A DNA stretch of 32,095 bases from Streptococcus suis (GTDB lineage Bacteria > Bacillota > Bacilli > Lactobacillales > Streptococcaceae): assembly GCF_019794555.1 (NCBI RefSeq), contig NZ_JAIMEP010000022.1, forward strand, positions 1 to 32,095. Reading direction: 5' to 3'. The position numbers were made by a program, and so were the translations under genes. The notes beneath the pieces were generated by a model. The model saw only the letters and a list, made by a program, of their open reading frames with translations, was not told the origin of the DNA and made no database searches. Positions within the stretch are counted from its first letter, which is position 1, and each line of letters opens with the position of its first letter. Below are positions 9,573-19,353 of the stretch, one piece after another.

Positions 9573-11962
9573 CACATCATATTCTGCGGTTCATTGTCAA
9601 TAATCAGCCGCAAATCTTGATTTTCTCTCTCCTGTGTCCAATCCAAAATCTGGTCCAAGACTTCTTCCAAACGGTCTTCATGCCGGTATTTCAAGATAAT
9701 CTGGTAGTGGTAGAGATTATGGGTTCTGGCAATAGGCTTGGGCGTTGGTCCCAAGATTTGTATTGCATCCGATAAGTGTTGACGGAGAAAGGCTACAGTT
9801 TCATAGGCTTTTTTCACGACAAATTCTTCTGACTTATGTGAAAAGGTTAAGCCAACCGTAAAATAGTAAGGTGGATAGCCAAGATTTTTCCGAATGCCCA
9901 TCTCATAACGGTAGAAACCTTCATAATCCTGCTCCTTGGCAAAAACAATGGCATAATGATTAGGGTTGTAGGTCTGAATCAGGACCTCCCCTTCCTTATC
10001 AGCTCGACCGGCCCGACCAGCCACCTGAGTTAGCAACTGGAAGGTCCGCTCAGAAGACCGAAAATCAGGCAAATTGAGGGCCGTGTCAGCATTGAGCACC
10101 CCGACCAGCGTCACATTTGGAAAATCCAAGCCCTTGGCAATCATCTGAGTTCCCAGAAGAATATCCGCTTCTCCTCGACCAAACCGTTCGAGCAAGTCCT
10201 CATGAGCACCTTTTTTCTTGGTAGTATCCACATCCATACGCAAAATTCTAGCTTCTGGCAAGAGCTCCTGCAATTCATCGTAGGCCTTTTGCGTACCCGT
10301 CCCATAATAACGAATGGAACGACTTTGGCAGTTTGGACAGGTCTGAGGAATCCCCTTTTGAAAACCGCAGTAGTGGCAATTCATCGTCTTTGTGTCCATG
10401 TGGAGCGTCAGGGAAATATCACAGTTGGGGCACTGGTCAACGCTGCCGCAATCACGACACATGACAAAAGAAGAATAACCACGCCGATTCAACATAAGAA
10501 CAATCTGTTCCTTACGAGCCAACTTTTCTTTAATCTTATCAATCAAAACAGGGGTAAAGGTACTGGACTCCTGCTGACCAATGTAATCTCGAAAATCCAC
10601 AACTTCCACTTCTGGAATACGAGCCAAGGGATTGGCCCTCTGATTAAGAGTCAGTCTCCCATAGACTCCTCGACTAGCCCGAGCCCGTGTTTCAAGACTC
10701 GGCGTAGCAGACCCCAAGACCAGAGTCGCTCGATTATAGTCTGCCCGCAACTTTGCCACATCACGCGCATGGTAGCGTGGATTGCTGTCCTGCTTGTAGG
10801 TCGCCTCATGCTCCTCATCAATGATGATAACGCCCAAGTTTGTCAATGGTGCAAAAATAGCCGAACGTGCACCAACAACCACTTGGGCATTCCCCGTCTC
10901 AATCTTTCTCCACTCATCATACTTCTCTCCATCAGACAGACCTGAGTGAAGAATCGCGACCTGCTGGCCAAAACGAGAAATAAAACGATTGGTCATCTGA
11001 GGGGTCAAGGAAATTTCAGGTACTAGCATAATAGCCGTTTTCCCCATTTTTAAAACCCTATCAATAACCTGGAGATAGACTTCCGTCTTCCCAGAACCAG
11101 TCACTCCTTGCAGTAGAAATGTCTGACTTTCCTGACCAATAGAGGCCACAATCTCACGAACCGCAATCGCCTGCTCTGGATTCAAATCCAAGGCCTGCGT
11201 TTTTTCCACCTTATCAAAAACTCCCTGAGTCCGCGACACTTCCTCTTCCCAGACTTCTATATAGCCTTTTTCTTGGAAATAGCGGAGCGTATTAGCTGAA
11301 TAGTCCGATTTTAGGTTTGAAAGAAGCTGGTCTTCAGAATGTTCCAGAAGAAATTCCCTTAACAGCTGCCGTTTTTTTGCTCGATTGCTAATGTCTGCTT
11401 CTCGTAATTTCTCCAGACAAACTCGGTACCATTTTTCTGTCTTAATCTGTTTCTTATCCTTGGCAACATAGTCTACCAAGATTTTTCCTGACTGGGCCAG
11501 ACGCATGATTTTCCCTTGCTCTGTCACGTCCAAGTCAGAAAAACGAATCTGCTCCTTATCACCAAACAGACTAAGCTGCTCTGCCATTTCCAAACCAATC
11601 CCTGGACGGATCAATTTGTCATAGGTCGAATTGAGCAAGCTGGGTAACATGGATTTTAAGAGAGTAATTTTATAGGAGAAGACCGACTTCCTCATCTGAT
11701 CCGCCAACCAAAATTGCTCTTGATTGAGAACAGGACTATAGTCCAAAACCTCGGCAAGCTCTTTCAAGTCTTGTAAGTTATTTTCGTCATTTTCATCAAT
11801 CAAGTCAACTACAATCCCTTGAATCAGACGATTTCCCTTACCAAAAGGTACATGGACACGCACGCCAACCTTGAGCCCCTCTTCCAACTCAGCTGGAACT
11901 CGATAGGAATAAGCTTGATCTGTCTGCATCAAAGGGACGTCTACAATAATCTGTGCTAACAT
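9572..11962 (-). CDS. priA: Primosomal replication restart helicase PriA
   Basis: A 796-residue superfamily 2 helicase that reloads the replisome at stalled forks. The N-terminal DNA-binding domain begins AQIIVDVPLMQTDQAYSYRVP. The helicase core has Walker A GVTGSGKTE near residue 290, DEEH box IIDEEHEATYKQ, and GSATPSLE. The zinc-binding insert has eight cysteines in paired CxxC units (CRDCG, CPNC, CHYC, CPNC). The open frame begins at 12010, but the ATG at 11962 matches the family start and has GGAG five bases before it. It has its own likely promoter after a terminator that closes the gmk-rpoZ unit. A 19-bp palindrome lies in the leader. Confidence 0.96.
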   Translation of the reverse strand: MLAQIIVDVPLMQTDQAYSYRVPAELEEGLKVGVRVHVPFGKGNRLIQGIVVDLIDENDENNLQDLKELAEVLDYSPVLNQEQFWLADQMRKSVFSYKITLLKSMLPSLLNSTYDKLIRPGIGLEMAEQLSLFGDKEQIRFSDLDVTEQGKIMRLAQSGKILVDYVAKDKKQIKTEKWYRVCLEKLREADISNRAKKRQLLREFLLEHSEDQLLSNLKSDYSANTLRYFQEKGYIEVWEEEVSRTQGVFDKVEKTQALDLNPEQAIAVREIVASIGQESQTFLLQGVTGSGKTEVYLQVIDRVLKMGKTAIMLVPEISLTPQMTNRFISRFGQQVAILHSGLSDGEKYDEWRKIETGNAQVVVGARSAIFAPLTNLGVIIIDEEHEATYKQDSNPRYHARDVAKLRADYNRATLVLGSATPSLETRARASRGVYGRLTLNQRANPLARIPEVEVVDFRDYIGQQESSTFTPVLIDKIKEKLARKEQIVLMLNRRGYSSFVMCRDCGSVDQCPNCDISLTLHMDTKTMNCHYCGFQKGIPQTCPNCQSRSIRYYGTGTQKAYDELQELLPEARILRMDVDTTKKKGAHEDLLERFGRGEADILLGTQMIAKGLDFPNVTLVGVLNADTALNLPDFRSSERTFQLLTQVAGRAGRADKEGEVLIQTYNPNHYAIVFAKEQDYEGFYRYEMGIRKNLGYPPYYFTVGLTFSHKSEEFVVKKAYETVAFLRQHLSDAIQILGPTPKPIARTHNLYHYQIILKYRHEDRLEEVLDQILDWTQERENQDLRLIIDNEPQNMM

Positions 11963-12029
11963 ACCATCTCCATTTATTTTACCTTCTAATACCACGACTG
12001 ATGCGAACAAGGTTCACTTTATGCATAAC

Positions 12030-12048
12030 CTCCAACTATTAGTTGGAG
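12030..12048. promoter_or_regulatory. 19-bp perfect palindrome in the priA leader (candidate operator)
   Basis: CTCCAACTATTAGTTGGAG is a perfect 9-1-9 dyad. Neither side has a T-run, so it is not a terminator. It lies 68-86 bases before the priA start codon and about 10-28 bases after the predicted transcription start, the place for a repressor operator or a 5'-end hairpin. Confidence 0.5.
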
Positions 12049-12064
12049 CAAATATTAGAAGATA

Positions 12065-12093
12065 AACTAAATGACCTACCTCCTTTCTGTCAA
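12065..12093 (-). promoter_or_regulatory. Candidate promoter for priA
   Basis: Minus-strand TTGACA (12093-12088), a 17-bp spacer, then TTAGTT as a poor -10. It lies between the rpoZ terminator and the palindrome. The -35 is perfect but the -10 is weak. Confidence 0.42.
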
Positions 12094-12112
12094 AACTTTC
12101 ATCATTCCGAAA

Positions 12113-12147
12113 GTGAAAAGAAACCCGGATGGCAATCCCAACCGAGT
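12113..12147 (-). terminator. Terminator after rpoZ
   Basis: ACTCGG and CCGGGT pair (one G-U) around an inner TGG/CCA, and the T-rich stretch TTTCTTTTCACTTT follows. It ends the gmk-rpoZ transcript. Confidence 0.6.
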
Positions 12148-12154
12148 CTTATAT

Positions 12155-12469
12155 CTAAATCTTTTCGCCTTCTTCTTTTTCTTTAGCAATCTGAGCTTTG
12201 ATTTTACGCTCTTCTTCTTCCGCCAAACGTTTAGCCTCTTCGGCACGGCGACGAACAGCCTCACGTTTCGCTTCTGGGTCTGGGTGGATGACTACATTAC
12301 CTGATTCAATCTCCTCCAAAGCACGAAGGGTAGATTTTACTGAAGTAAATTCCTGGGTTGCTTTCGCTCCCGCTTCCAATTCATGGGCACGCTTAGCCTC
12401 AAGAATAACCAAAGAATACTTAGATGGTACCTTATCCAACAAGGTATCAATAGACGGTTTTAACATCAT
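12155..12469 (-). CDS. rpoZ: DNA-directed RNA polymerase omega subunit
   Basis: A 104-residue small subunit that helps assemble RNA polymerase around the beta-prime subunit. The N-terminal part has the omega signature ([28 protein letters not shown]) and the C-terminal half is a long charged helix rich in Lys, Glu and Arg that is typical of streptococcal omega. Two consecutive ATGs (12469 and 12466) can start it; the upstream site is a weak AGAGAAGAG. It begins 23 bases after gmk stops, the gmk-rpoZ arrangement found across Firmicutes, so coupling is likely. Confidence 0.95.
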   Translation of the reverse strand: MMLKPSIDTLLDKVPSKYSLVILEAKRAHELEAGAKATQEFTSVKSTLRALEEIESGNVVIHPDPEAKREAVRRRAEEAKRLAEEEERKIKAQIAKEKEEGEKI

Positions 12470-12492
12470 AATGCGATTCTCTTCTCTTTCTA

Positions 12493-13325
<833 letters not shown>

Positions 13326-13328
13326 ATT

Positions 13329-14942
13329 TTATTTTGCAATATCTGTTGCTCGCGTTTCACGAATGACTGTTATCTTTATATTTCCAGGATAATCCAAATT
13401 GTTTTCAATTTTCTCACGGATATCGTGCGCCAAAATGGTGATCTTATCATCACTAACCTTATTTGGATGCACAATAATACGAATCTCACGACCAGCTTGA
13501 ATGGCATAAGATTGTTTGATCCCATCAAAACTATTTGCGATTTCTTCCAAATCTTGAAGTCGTTTAATGTAAGCCTCCATTGATTCGCGACGTGAACCCG
13601 GACGGGCTGCGCTCAAAGCGTCAGCCGCAGCGACAATAACTGCAATCGTACTTGTCGCTTCAACATCACCGTGGTGACTTGCAATTGCGTTAACAACAAC
13701 GGGATGTTCCTTGTATTTTTTAGCTAATTCTGTTCCGATTTCGACATGGCTTCCATCAACTTCTCGATCAATCGCTTTTCCAACATCATGTAAGAATCCA
13801 GCCCGGCGAGCCAAATTCACATTTTCACCTAATTCAGCTGCAAGCACGCCTGCCAATTTTGCAACTTCGATTGAATGTCGAAGAACATTTTGACCGTAAG
13901 ACGTACGGAAATGAAGTCGACCCATGATTTTTATCAAATCTGGATGTAGATTTGGAGCACCTACTTCATAAGCAGCCGCTTCCCCATATTCACGGATGCG
14001 ATTGTCCATTTCAATACGGTGTTTTTCTACTAATTCTTCAATCCGAGCCGGATGAATACGACCATCTTGCAACAATGTCTCCATTGTCATTCGAGCGATT
14101 TCCCGACGTATTGGATCAAATCCTGAAAGAACAACCACTTCCGGAGTATCGTCGATAATCACATCAATCCCTGTTAGACTTTCAAATGTACGAATATTTC
14201 GACCTTCTCGACCAATGATACGTCCTTTCATTGCATCATCTGGCAAATGGACAGATGTAATCGTCTGTTCCGCAACATATTCACCAGAAATACGCTGCAT
14301 AGCTTGAGCTAATAGGTCTTTCGCCATCTTATCAGAACGCTCTTTTACTTCACGCTCTGCTTCTTTAATACGCGTAGCAATTTCATGAGATAACTTATCA
14401 CGCGTATCTGCTAAGATAATCTCCTTCGCCTCATCTTGGCTTAAGGCAGCTACCCGTTCTAACTCTAGTGCTTTTTGCTCCTCTAACTTTGCAACTTCTT
14501 GCTCACGCTCATCTATGTGCTTAGATTTATCAGTCAGACTCTGTTCTTTTTTCTCCAAAGTCTTTTCTTTGTTGGTTAAATTGTCGTCTTTACGATCCAA
14601 ATTACTCGCTCGTTCAGTTAAACGAGACTCAATTTGTTTTAATTCATGACGCTCTGATTTAAATTCTTCTGCAATTTCTTCACGATACTTGCGTGCCTCT
14701 TCCTTTGCTTCTAAAAGCAATTCTTTTTTCAAAGTTTTACGATCACGTTCTGCAGTTTGTAAGATGGCTTCAGCTTGATCTTCGGCACGGCCTCGAACAT
14801 TACTTGCTTCTTGTTCCGCGTTCAAAAGTGTCAATTCTGCAGCCTCTTTTGCAGTTTTCATCTTCAAAGAAATGGCAAAGTAACCAATTACTAAACCAAT
14901 GAGAGCAGAAACAAGAGTCACTACAACTGTAATGATTTCCAT
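13329..14942 (-). CDS. rny: Ribonuclease Y
   Basis: A 537-residue membrane-anchored endoribonuclease that starts mRNA decay. The N-terminal transmembrane helix spans about residues 4-24, a long charged coiled coil runs from about 28 to 205, the KH RNA-binding domain carries [10 protein letters not shown] at 240-249, and the HD phosphohydrolase domain has the metal-binding pair His385-Asp386 in FLHDVGKA. Length equals that of other streptococcal RNase Y. The start codon follows AGAGGT. It diverges from luxS, and two promoter candidates lie upstream. RNase P RNA is also encoded in this window but in a separate unit. Confidence 0.97.
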   Translation of the reverse strand: MEIITVVVTLVSALIGLVIGYFAISLKMKTAKEAAELTLLNAEQEASNVRGRAEDQAEAILQTAERDRKTLKKELLLEAKEEARKYREEIAEEFKSERHELKQIESRLTERASNLDRKDDNLTNKEKTLEKKEQSLTDKSKHIDEREQEVAKLEEQKALELERVAALSQDEAKEIILADTRDKLSHEIATRIKEAEREVKERSDKMAKDLLAQAMQRISGEYVAEQTITSVHLPDDAMKGRIIGREGRNIRTFESLTGIDVIIDDTPEVVVLSGFDPIRREIARMTMETLLQDGRIHPARIEELVEKHRIEMDNRIREYGEAAAYEVGAPNLHPDLIKIMGRLHFRTSYGQNVLRHSIEVAKLAGVLAAELGENVNLARRAGFLHDVGKAIDREVDGSHVEIGTELAKKYKEHPVVVNAIASHHGDVEATSTIAVIVAAADALSAARPGSRRESMEAYIKRLQDLEEIANSFDGIKQSYAIQAGREIRIIVHPNKVSDDKITILAHDIREKIENNLDYPGNIKITVIRETRATDIAK

Positions 14943-14962
14943 ATTCTACCTCTTTCAGCTAT

Positions 14963-14992
14963 ATTATTTTGCTTCTTTTCATCAGTTGTCAA
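14963..14992 (-). promoter_or_regulatory. Proximal promoter of rny (P2)
   Basis: Minus-strand perfect TTGACA (14992-14987), an 18-bp spacer and AATAAT (14968-14963), close to the rny ATG. Confidence 0.6.
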
Positions 14993-15066
14993 AACGAAAT
15001 GATTTATTGATTTCTAACAGCATCCTAACATAGACTTAATATTCGATTTTCACAAAATCTGTTTCT

Positions 15067-15095
15067 ATTTTACCATATTTGAAACGATTTCACAA
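15067..15095 (-). promoter_or_regulatory. Distal promoter of rny (P1)
   Basis: Minus-strand TTGTGA (15095-15090), 17 bp, then TAAAAT with an extended TGG before it. It gives a leader of about 118 bases and lies back to back with the luxS promoter. Confidence 0.6.
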
Positions 15096-15110
15096 TTCCA
15101 AAATCATAAA

Positions 15111-15121
15111 TATGGTATAAT
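15111..15121 (+). promoter_or_regulatory. Extended -10 promoter of luxS
   Basis: TATGGTATAAT is an extended -10 (TGG before TATAAT). The -35 position is poor. The predicted start lies about 22 bases before the luxS ATG. Confidence 0.6.
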
Positions 15122-15149
15122 GAATTTATCACTATTTATGGAGGAAACG

Positions 15150-15632
15150 ATGAAAAAAGATGTTGTTGTTGAAAGTTTTGAATTAGACCATACGATTGTT
15201 AAAGCGCCATATATTCGCTTAATTTCCGAAGAAGTTGGACCAAAAGGAGATATCATTACCAACTTTGATATTCGTATGATTCAACCGAATGAAAACGCAA
15301 TGGATACCGCTGGTTTGCATACTATTGAACATCTCTTGGCAAAGTTGATTCGCCAACGTATTGACGGGCTCATCGACTGTTCTCCATTCGGTTGCCGAAC
15401 TGGGTTCCATATGATTATGTGGGGGAAACAAGACCCGACTCAAATCGCTCAGGTCATCAAATCAAGTTTAGAGGAAATTGCTGAAGGAATTACTTGGGAA
15501 GATGTTCCAGGGACAACAATTGAGTCATGCGGAAACTACAAAGACCACAGTCTCCACTCTGCAAAAGAATGGGCAAAATTAATTTTATCTCAAGGAATCT
15601 CTACTGATGCCTTTGAGAGAAACATTATTTAA
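15150..15632 (+). CDS. luxS: S-ribosylhomocysteine lyase LuxS
   Basis: A 160-residue cytoplasmic metalloenzyme that splits S-ribosylhomocysteine into homocysteine and the AI-2 precursor DPD, part of the activated methyl cycle. The metal ligands are His57 and His61 in HTIEHLLA and Cys127 in ESCGNY. Cys82 in FGCRTG and Glu60 are the catalytic residues by analogy with Bacillus LuxS. The open frame begins at 15120, but the ATG at 15150 has GGAGGAAA before it and gives the family N-terminus. It is a single-gene unit with its own promoter and a strong terminator, divergent from rny. Confidence 0.97.
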   Translation: MKKDVVVESFELDHTIVKAPYIRLISEEVGPKGDIITNFDIRMIQPNENAMDTAGLHTIEHLLAKLIRQRIDGLIDCSPFGCRTGFHMIMWGKQDPTQIAQVIKSSLEEIAEGITWEDVPGTTIESCGNYKDHSLHSAKEWAKLILSQGISTDAFERNII

Positions 15633-15633
15633 T

Positions 15634-15681
15634 AAAAAAGGTTTACAGCCTATTCCATCGAATCTGGTTGTAAACCTTTTT
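15634..15681 (+). terminator. Terminator of luxS
   Basis: AAAAAGGTTTACAGCC and GGTTGTAAACCTTTTT pair as a long stem with one mismatch, two bases after the luxS stop. The A/T ends could make it work on both strands. Confidence 0.85.
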
Positions 15682-15697
15682 GTATTATTCAATTATT

Positions 15698-15924
15698 TTA
15701 CTCAATGAAAATCAACCGATATTGTAGCCAGACTTTGAGTTTGAATTACAAATCGTGGAGACTTGCATCTTCAAATTTTTACCTCATTTCCTAGTTTCTA
15801 AACTCGGGTTGAAGCAACTACAATTTGTTCCTTTTTTTCACTCCAGTCCTTTCGTTGAGATATTTTATACAAAAACTTAGAACTAGCGCTTGACAACAGA
15901 TAAAATTGATTTTCGAAAGCATTA
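15698..15924. repeat. Degenerate intergenic repeat with imperfect terminal inverted repeats
   Basis: The ends TTACTCAATGAAAATCAA and TTGATTTTCGAAAGCATTA are imperfect inverted copies sharing GAAAATCAA. This resembles the ends of a widespread streptococcal intergenic repeat that begins ACTCAATGAAAATCAA. An inner inverted pair (ATTGTAG with TGAGTTT near 15720-15741, AAACTCG with CTACAAT near 15800-15823) suggests a folded core. It reaches the mapZ stop codon. No gene is seen in this 290-base gap. Confidence 0.5.
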
Positions 15925-17346
15925 GTAATCTAAAGCATCAGAATTACCGGCAGCATTCCCAACAAAATAACCTGTTTTACAATTAATTGAGAACAAGTAG
16001 GTGCCGTCTGGTTTAAACATATTATAATAGCCATTACCATTGATAATATTTACTTTTTCCAAAATGTACTGATTGCCCGTGATATAGCCACGTTGTTGTG
16101 AAATGGCCACAATATTTTCTAAAGTTCCCGGAGTAAAATTCCAAGCCTCATTATTAGCATCATCAATCATCGCTTGATTGTACGGAACTCGACTACGATC
16201 GCGTTGCAAGGTAACTCCAGCTGGAATCGGAATCCCATATGAAGTTGAAGTTGCAGTTGTTACTTCTTCTCCCGCTGTTATTGCTGCACCTGAGGTACTT
16301 GTATCAACTGCTGTTTCTGCACCTTGATTATTTGCTACAACACTTGCTTCTGTCTCTAAAGTAGATGAAGCAACTTCTTGCTGTGAACGTCCAAAATTGA
16401 CAACTGAAGCTAATAATGCATCTACTGAACTAATTCCTGTTGTTGTTGCAGAAAGTGTTTCTCCTACTTTAACAGTTGCGGTTGTATCGATTTCACCATC
16501 TACTATGACGTCTTTATCGAATTGAGCATTAGTCGCTTGAATAGCTGTAATTGCCTTCTCAAGTGCATCATACTGCTCTTTCGCTTTCTTATAGCTATCA
16601 GAGCTTTTATCTAGCTTATCTAGTAACGCTTTTAGCTCAGTCAACTTACCAAATTCTGAATTCTTCAATTTTGTCAAACTACTGTCAGTAAAGAAGCTAG
16701 CATACAGTTGCTCAAAAGCAGTAACATTTGCATCTGTTGATGATGAGGTCGTGGTTTGACTAGTACTTGTGGAACTAGCATCCGTATTTGATGATAGTTG
16801 ATTGGCGGAATTCATCCAAACTAAAGCAGTCGCTACCACACTAACAAATAATAAACCAGCTGCTGACCAAAAATAAATTTTCTTCCTATCTCTTTTGGCC
16901 TCCTCAGCTTGTCCCCAATCATCATCTTCGAATTCAAGATGAGAAACATTCGTATCTGTTTCGTTAACATGAGTAAGCGTCCCCATAACAACTGTCTCAT
17001 CTAAAGTAATCACTTTTTTTTCGTCAGAAACATTCGTGACATTTGTTTCAATAGTCGGCTCACTGATCGCTTCTGAAGCGAGTCTCTCATCTGTTTCAGC
17101 CATCTCGTTCTCAATCGATTCAAGTACAGGTAGAGGGCTTACCTTTGTTTCAAATTTCTGAGACTCAATCTCATCCCTATGCTGTTTAATATAACGATCC
17201 AAAAGACTATCTTCTTCTGTGATTCCTGATTCCATTTCCTTTTGTTTTTTTACAGCTTCACCAATCGTCAAATCTTTAGCTGACTCAAAATCAAGAACCT
17301 CTTCTTCAATTAGACCTGAATCTTTAAAATTATTTTTTTCGTCCAC
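15922..17346 (-). CDS. mapZ: Mid-cell-anchored division protein MapZ (LocZ)
   Basis: A 474-residue bitopic membrane protein that marks the division site and guides FtsZ in streptococci. The acidic cytoplasmic N-terminal part (about 1-155) ends with FEDDDWGQAEEAKRDRKK, one transmembrane helix spans about 157-179, and the extracellular part has a helical domain (about 205-320), a Ser/Thr-rich linker, and a C-terminal domain ending near NINGNGYYNMFKPDG. This layout matches MapZ. An ATG exists at 17367, but GAGGAGG lies inside that reading, five bases before a GTG at 17346, which I take as the start. Pneumococcal MapZ is phosphorylated by StkP, also encoded here. It follows a methyltransferase gene, as in pneumococcus. 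Confidence 0.93.
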   Translation of the reverse strand: MDEKNNFKDSGLIEEEVLDFESAKDLTIGEAVKKQKEMESGITEEDSLLDRYIKQHRDEIESQKFETKVSPLPVLESIENEMAETDERLASEAISEPTIETNVTNVSDEKKVITLDETVVMGTLTHVNETDTNVSHLEFEDDDWGQAEEAKRDRKKIYFWSAAGLLFVSVVATALVWMNSANQLSSNTDASSTSTSQTTTSSSTDANVTAFEQLYASFFTDSSLTKLKNSEFGKLTELKALLDKLDKSSDSYKKAKEQYDALEKAITAIQATNAQFDKDVIVDGEIDTTATVKVGETLSATTTGISSVDALLASVVNFGRSQQEVASSTLETEASVVANNQGAETAVDTSTSGAAITAGEEVTTATSTSYGIPIPAGVTLQRDRSRVPYNQAMIDDANNEAWNFTPGTLENIVAISQQRGYITGNQYILEKVNIINGNGYYNMFKPDGTYLFSINCKTGYFVGNAAGNSDALDY

Positions 17347-17363
17347 TGTAACCTCCTCACATT

Positions 17364-18518
17364 TCATAGAACTTCCCGTTTAATACGCTGACCAAAAAAT
17401 TGATAAAGGTCCACTTTTAAGGTACCATTATACAGTTTGCGTTTCTTATCCGCTTGCTGACCAAAACGGGTTTCAAACAACTCATCACTAGTTAGGATAA
17501 ACTTAGACCATGTTTTGAGTGGCTCAAAAGTCTGCCCCATTTCTCGATACAGGGTAACAATGGTTTCATCATCCAACAGACGTTCTCCGTAGGGTGGATT
17601 AGAAATAATGACGCCATTAATTTTATCTGTACGCAAGTCTTGTACACGCATTTGCTTGAAAACAATATCTTGCTCAACTCCTGCCGAAATTGCATTCTTC
17701 TTTGCAATTTCGATCATACGAGCATCAATATCTGAACCTGCAATATCTAATACCAAATCTGTTTTGATAGAATCTTGCGCTACTTTGCGTAATGAAGCAA
17801 CTAGTTGGTTATCCACCCATGGCCATTCCTCAAATGCAAAATTTCTCTTCAAACCTGGCGCCATATTTTTTGCCAGCATAGCCGCTTCAATGCAAAACGT
17901 TCCAGAGCCACAAGTCGGATCAATCAATGGCTTATCTGGATACCAGTTCGATAATTGTAAAATAGCTGCCGCCATATTTTCTTTAATGGGGGCACCGCCT
18001 TTTTCTACACGGTAACCACGTTTGAACAAACTAGAACCTGTCGTATCAATCATAACTGTCGCTATATCTTTCAAAATGGACACTTCGATTTTAAACTCTG
18101 CTCCAACCTCCTGCAGAGGCACTCCTTCAGGACGTGAGAAGTGTTTTTGCAATTTTTTTACGACGGCTTTCTTAGAGATAGCCTGCACACTAGGCTCATT
18201 ATGCAATTTCGATTTGACACACTTTGCCTTTGAAATTGGAAATTTACATCCAAGTGGCAAATAATTTTCCCAGTCCAAGTTAAAAACTCCTTGGAACAAC
18301 TCTTCAAAAGTCTTTGCTGGAAATTGTCCAACAATGATTTTAATTCTATCTGCTGAACGCAGCCAGATATTGGTTTCGATAATGGATTTTACATCTCCTT
18401 GGAATCGAACACGGCCATTTTCCACTTGACATTCATAGCCAAGATTACGAATTTCTCGACCCACAACCGCTTCCAGACCAGCTGCTGCCGTTGCAATCAA
18501 CTCAAATTGTTTTTTCAT
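17364..18518 (-). CDS. THUMP-domain class I SAM-dependent rRNA methyltransferase (RlmL/YpsC-like)
   Basis: A 384-residue cytoplasmic RNA methyltransferase. The N-terminal THUMP RNA-binding region (about 45-155) follows a ferredoxin-like start (ELIATAAAGLEAVVGREI). The C-terminal UPF0020 methyltransferase has SAM-binding DPTCGSGTFCIEAA and the catalytic NPPYGERL motif, which is typical of N2-guanine modification. The likely target is 23S rRNA G2445, by family. RBS AGAGGAAA precedes the ATG. The start lies about 13 bases after the rnpB terminator, so transcription may depend on read-through or on a promoter buried in that structure. It ends 17 bases before mapZ. Confidence 0.9.
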   Translation of the reverse strand: MKKQFELIATAAAGLEAVVGREIRNLGYECQVENGRVRFQGDVKSIIETNIWLRSADRIKIIVGQFPAKTFEELFQGVFNLDWENYLPLGCKFPISKAKCVKSKLHNEPSVQAISKKAVVKKLQKHFSRPEGVPLQEVGAEFKIEVSILKDIATVMIDTTGSSLFKRGYRVEKGGAPIKENMAAAILQLSNWYPDKPLIDPTCGSGTFCIEAAMLAKNMAPGLKRNFAFEEWPWVDNQLVASLRKVAQDSIKTDLVLDIAGSDIDARMIEIAKKNAISAGVEQDIVFKQMRVQDLRTDKINGVIISNPPYGERLLDDETIVTLYREMGQTFEPLKTWSKFILTSDELFETRFGQQADKKRKLYNGTLKVDLYQFFGQRIKREVL

Positions 18519-18530
18519 TTTTTTCCTCTA

Positions 18531-18554
18531 CAATAAAAGCTAGCAAAGCTAGCT
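18531..18554 (-). terminator. Terminator of rnpB
   Basis: AGCTAGC-TTT-GCTAGCT is a perfect 7-bp stem followed by TTTATTG on the minus strand. It lies 11 bases after the mature rnpB 3' end. Confidence 0.75.
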
Positions 18555-18564
18555 ACCTATTTTA

Positions 18565-18939
18565 TGCAATTTTCTGTAAGCCATGTTTTGTTCCAGTGGT
18601 ACTAGGTACTACCACCTTCGATAATCATCTGTCTACTGTCTAAACAGTCAGGATTTCTGTTCGTTTCCATCCATCCCATGCCCCGACCAAAATTTGGGTT
18701 GCTAACTTGTGGGGTTTACCGCGTTCCATTTTTTACGTTTCCATAAAAACTTCGTCACTGTGGCACTTTCAGATCTACTTTAGCATATCAAAAGACTTAG
18801 CCATTTTAATCGCCGTAACGTCAAAAACGTCCCTAGGCTTATTTGTTCGCCTAGCACAAACACTACTGGCATCACAGCCAGTGCTAGCATGGACTTTCCT
18901 CATGATAGTACCCTACCACGCGATTATCCAAAAATTGCA
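18565..18939 (-). ncRNA. rnpB: RNase P RNA (bacterial type B)
   Basis: The minus strand has the conserved 5' P4 sequence GAGGAAAGTCCATGCTAGC and the 3' partner ending in GGCTTACAG. The ends pair as helix P1 (TGCAATTTTTGG with AGAAAATTGCA), which sets the limits given, to a few bases. The conserved ACAGAAA segment is present (GAACAGAAATCC). About 375 nt long, as expected for the Bacillus-type ribozyme that matures tRNA 5' ends. Its 5' end lies only ~11 bases after the gpsB stop, and I see no good promoter there. Confidence 0.95.
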
Positions 18940-18950
18940 GTTTTTATTTC

Positions 18951-19283
18951 CTAATCTTGAACAATTTGCTTGCCAAAAACTTCCTTCTCAAGTCGATTCA
19001 GACGGCGAAGAATATCAAAATTAGTCGCTGAAGATGGACGCTCTGAACGGAGAATATCTGTTGTTCCTTCGGACGGATTAGCAGTACTTCGTGAATTGTT
19101 CGCTACTTGTGCTTTCAAGCGTGCAATTTCACCCTTTAATTCTTTGATAATCGCCTCGTATGCATCGTAGTCCTTCATAATATCATCAAGAAAATCATTT
19201 ACTTCATCTTGATCATATCCACGAAAACCAATCTTAAAATCTTGCTCAAAAATTTCTTTAGTTGTCAACTTAATACTTGCCAT
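18951..19283 (-). CDS. gpsB: Cell division protein GpsB (DivIVA-like)
   Basis: A 110-residue cytoplasmic protein. The N-terminal DivIVA-like membrane-binding coiled coil contains LTTKEIFEQDFKIGFRGYDQDEVNDFLDDIMKDY-type sequence (about residues 6-40), followed by a coiled coil and a flexible linker, and a short C-terminal helical bundle (ILRRLNRLEKEVFG). GpsB coordinates septal and peripheral wall synthesis, binds class A PBPs, and is needed for StkP function in pneumococcus. The ATG at 19283 is chosen because it has GGGAGAGAG before it; the frame opens 27 bases earlier. It sits just before rnpB. Confidence 0.95.
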   Translation of the reverse strand: MASIKLTTKEIFEQDFKIGFRGYDQDEVNDFLDDIMKDYDAYEAIIKELKGEIARLKAQVANNSRSTANPSEGTTDILRSERPSSATNFDILRRLNRLEKEVFGKQIVQD

Positions 19284-19317
19284 CTCTCTCTCCCTTACCA
19301 TTAACGTCACTCAGTCT

Positions 19318-19347
19318 ATTATATTAAAAAAAACATGGAAAAAGCAA
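19318..19347 (-). promoter_or_regulatory. Promoter of gpsB
   Basis: Minus-strand TTGCTT (19347-19342), 18 bp, TATAAT (19323-19318). The leader to the gpsB ATG is about 28 bases. The same promoter may supply rnpB. Confidence 0.65.
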
Positions 19348-19353
19348 GTCAAA

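Noticed and set aside
10202..10945. 247-codon open frame on the plus strand inside priA
   Set aside because: It is antisense to the clear priA helicase core, has no recognised domain and no ribosome site.
12076..12264. 62-codon lysine-rich frame overlapping the rpoZ end
   Set aside because: It is a shifted reading of the charged rpoZ C-terminus and the terminator region.
16180..16420. Low-complexity Ser/Thr tract in mapZ as a DNA repeat
   Set aside because: It is the flexible linker of MapZ; similar tails occur in stkP and pbp1a and are not tandem DNA repeats.
18707..19024. 105-codon open frame overlapping rnpB and gpsB
   Set aside because: It runs antisense over the conserved RNase P RNA and gpsB, with no family likeness.
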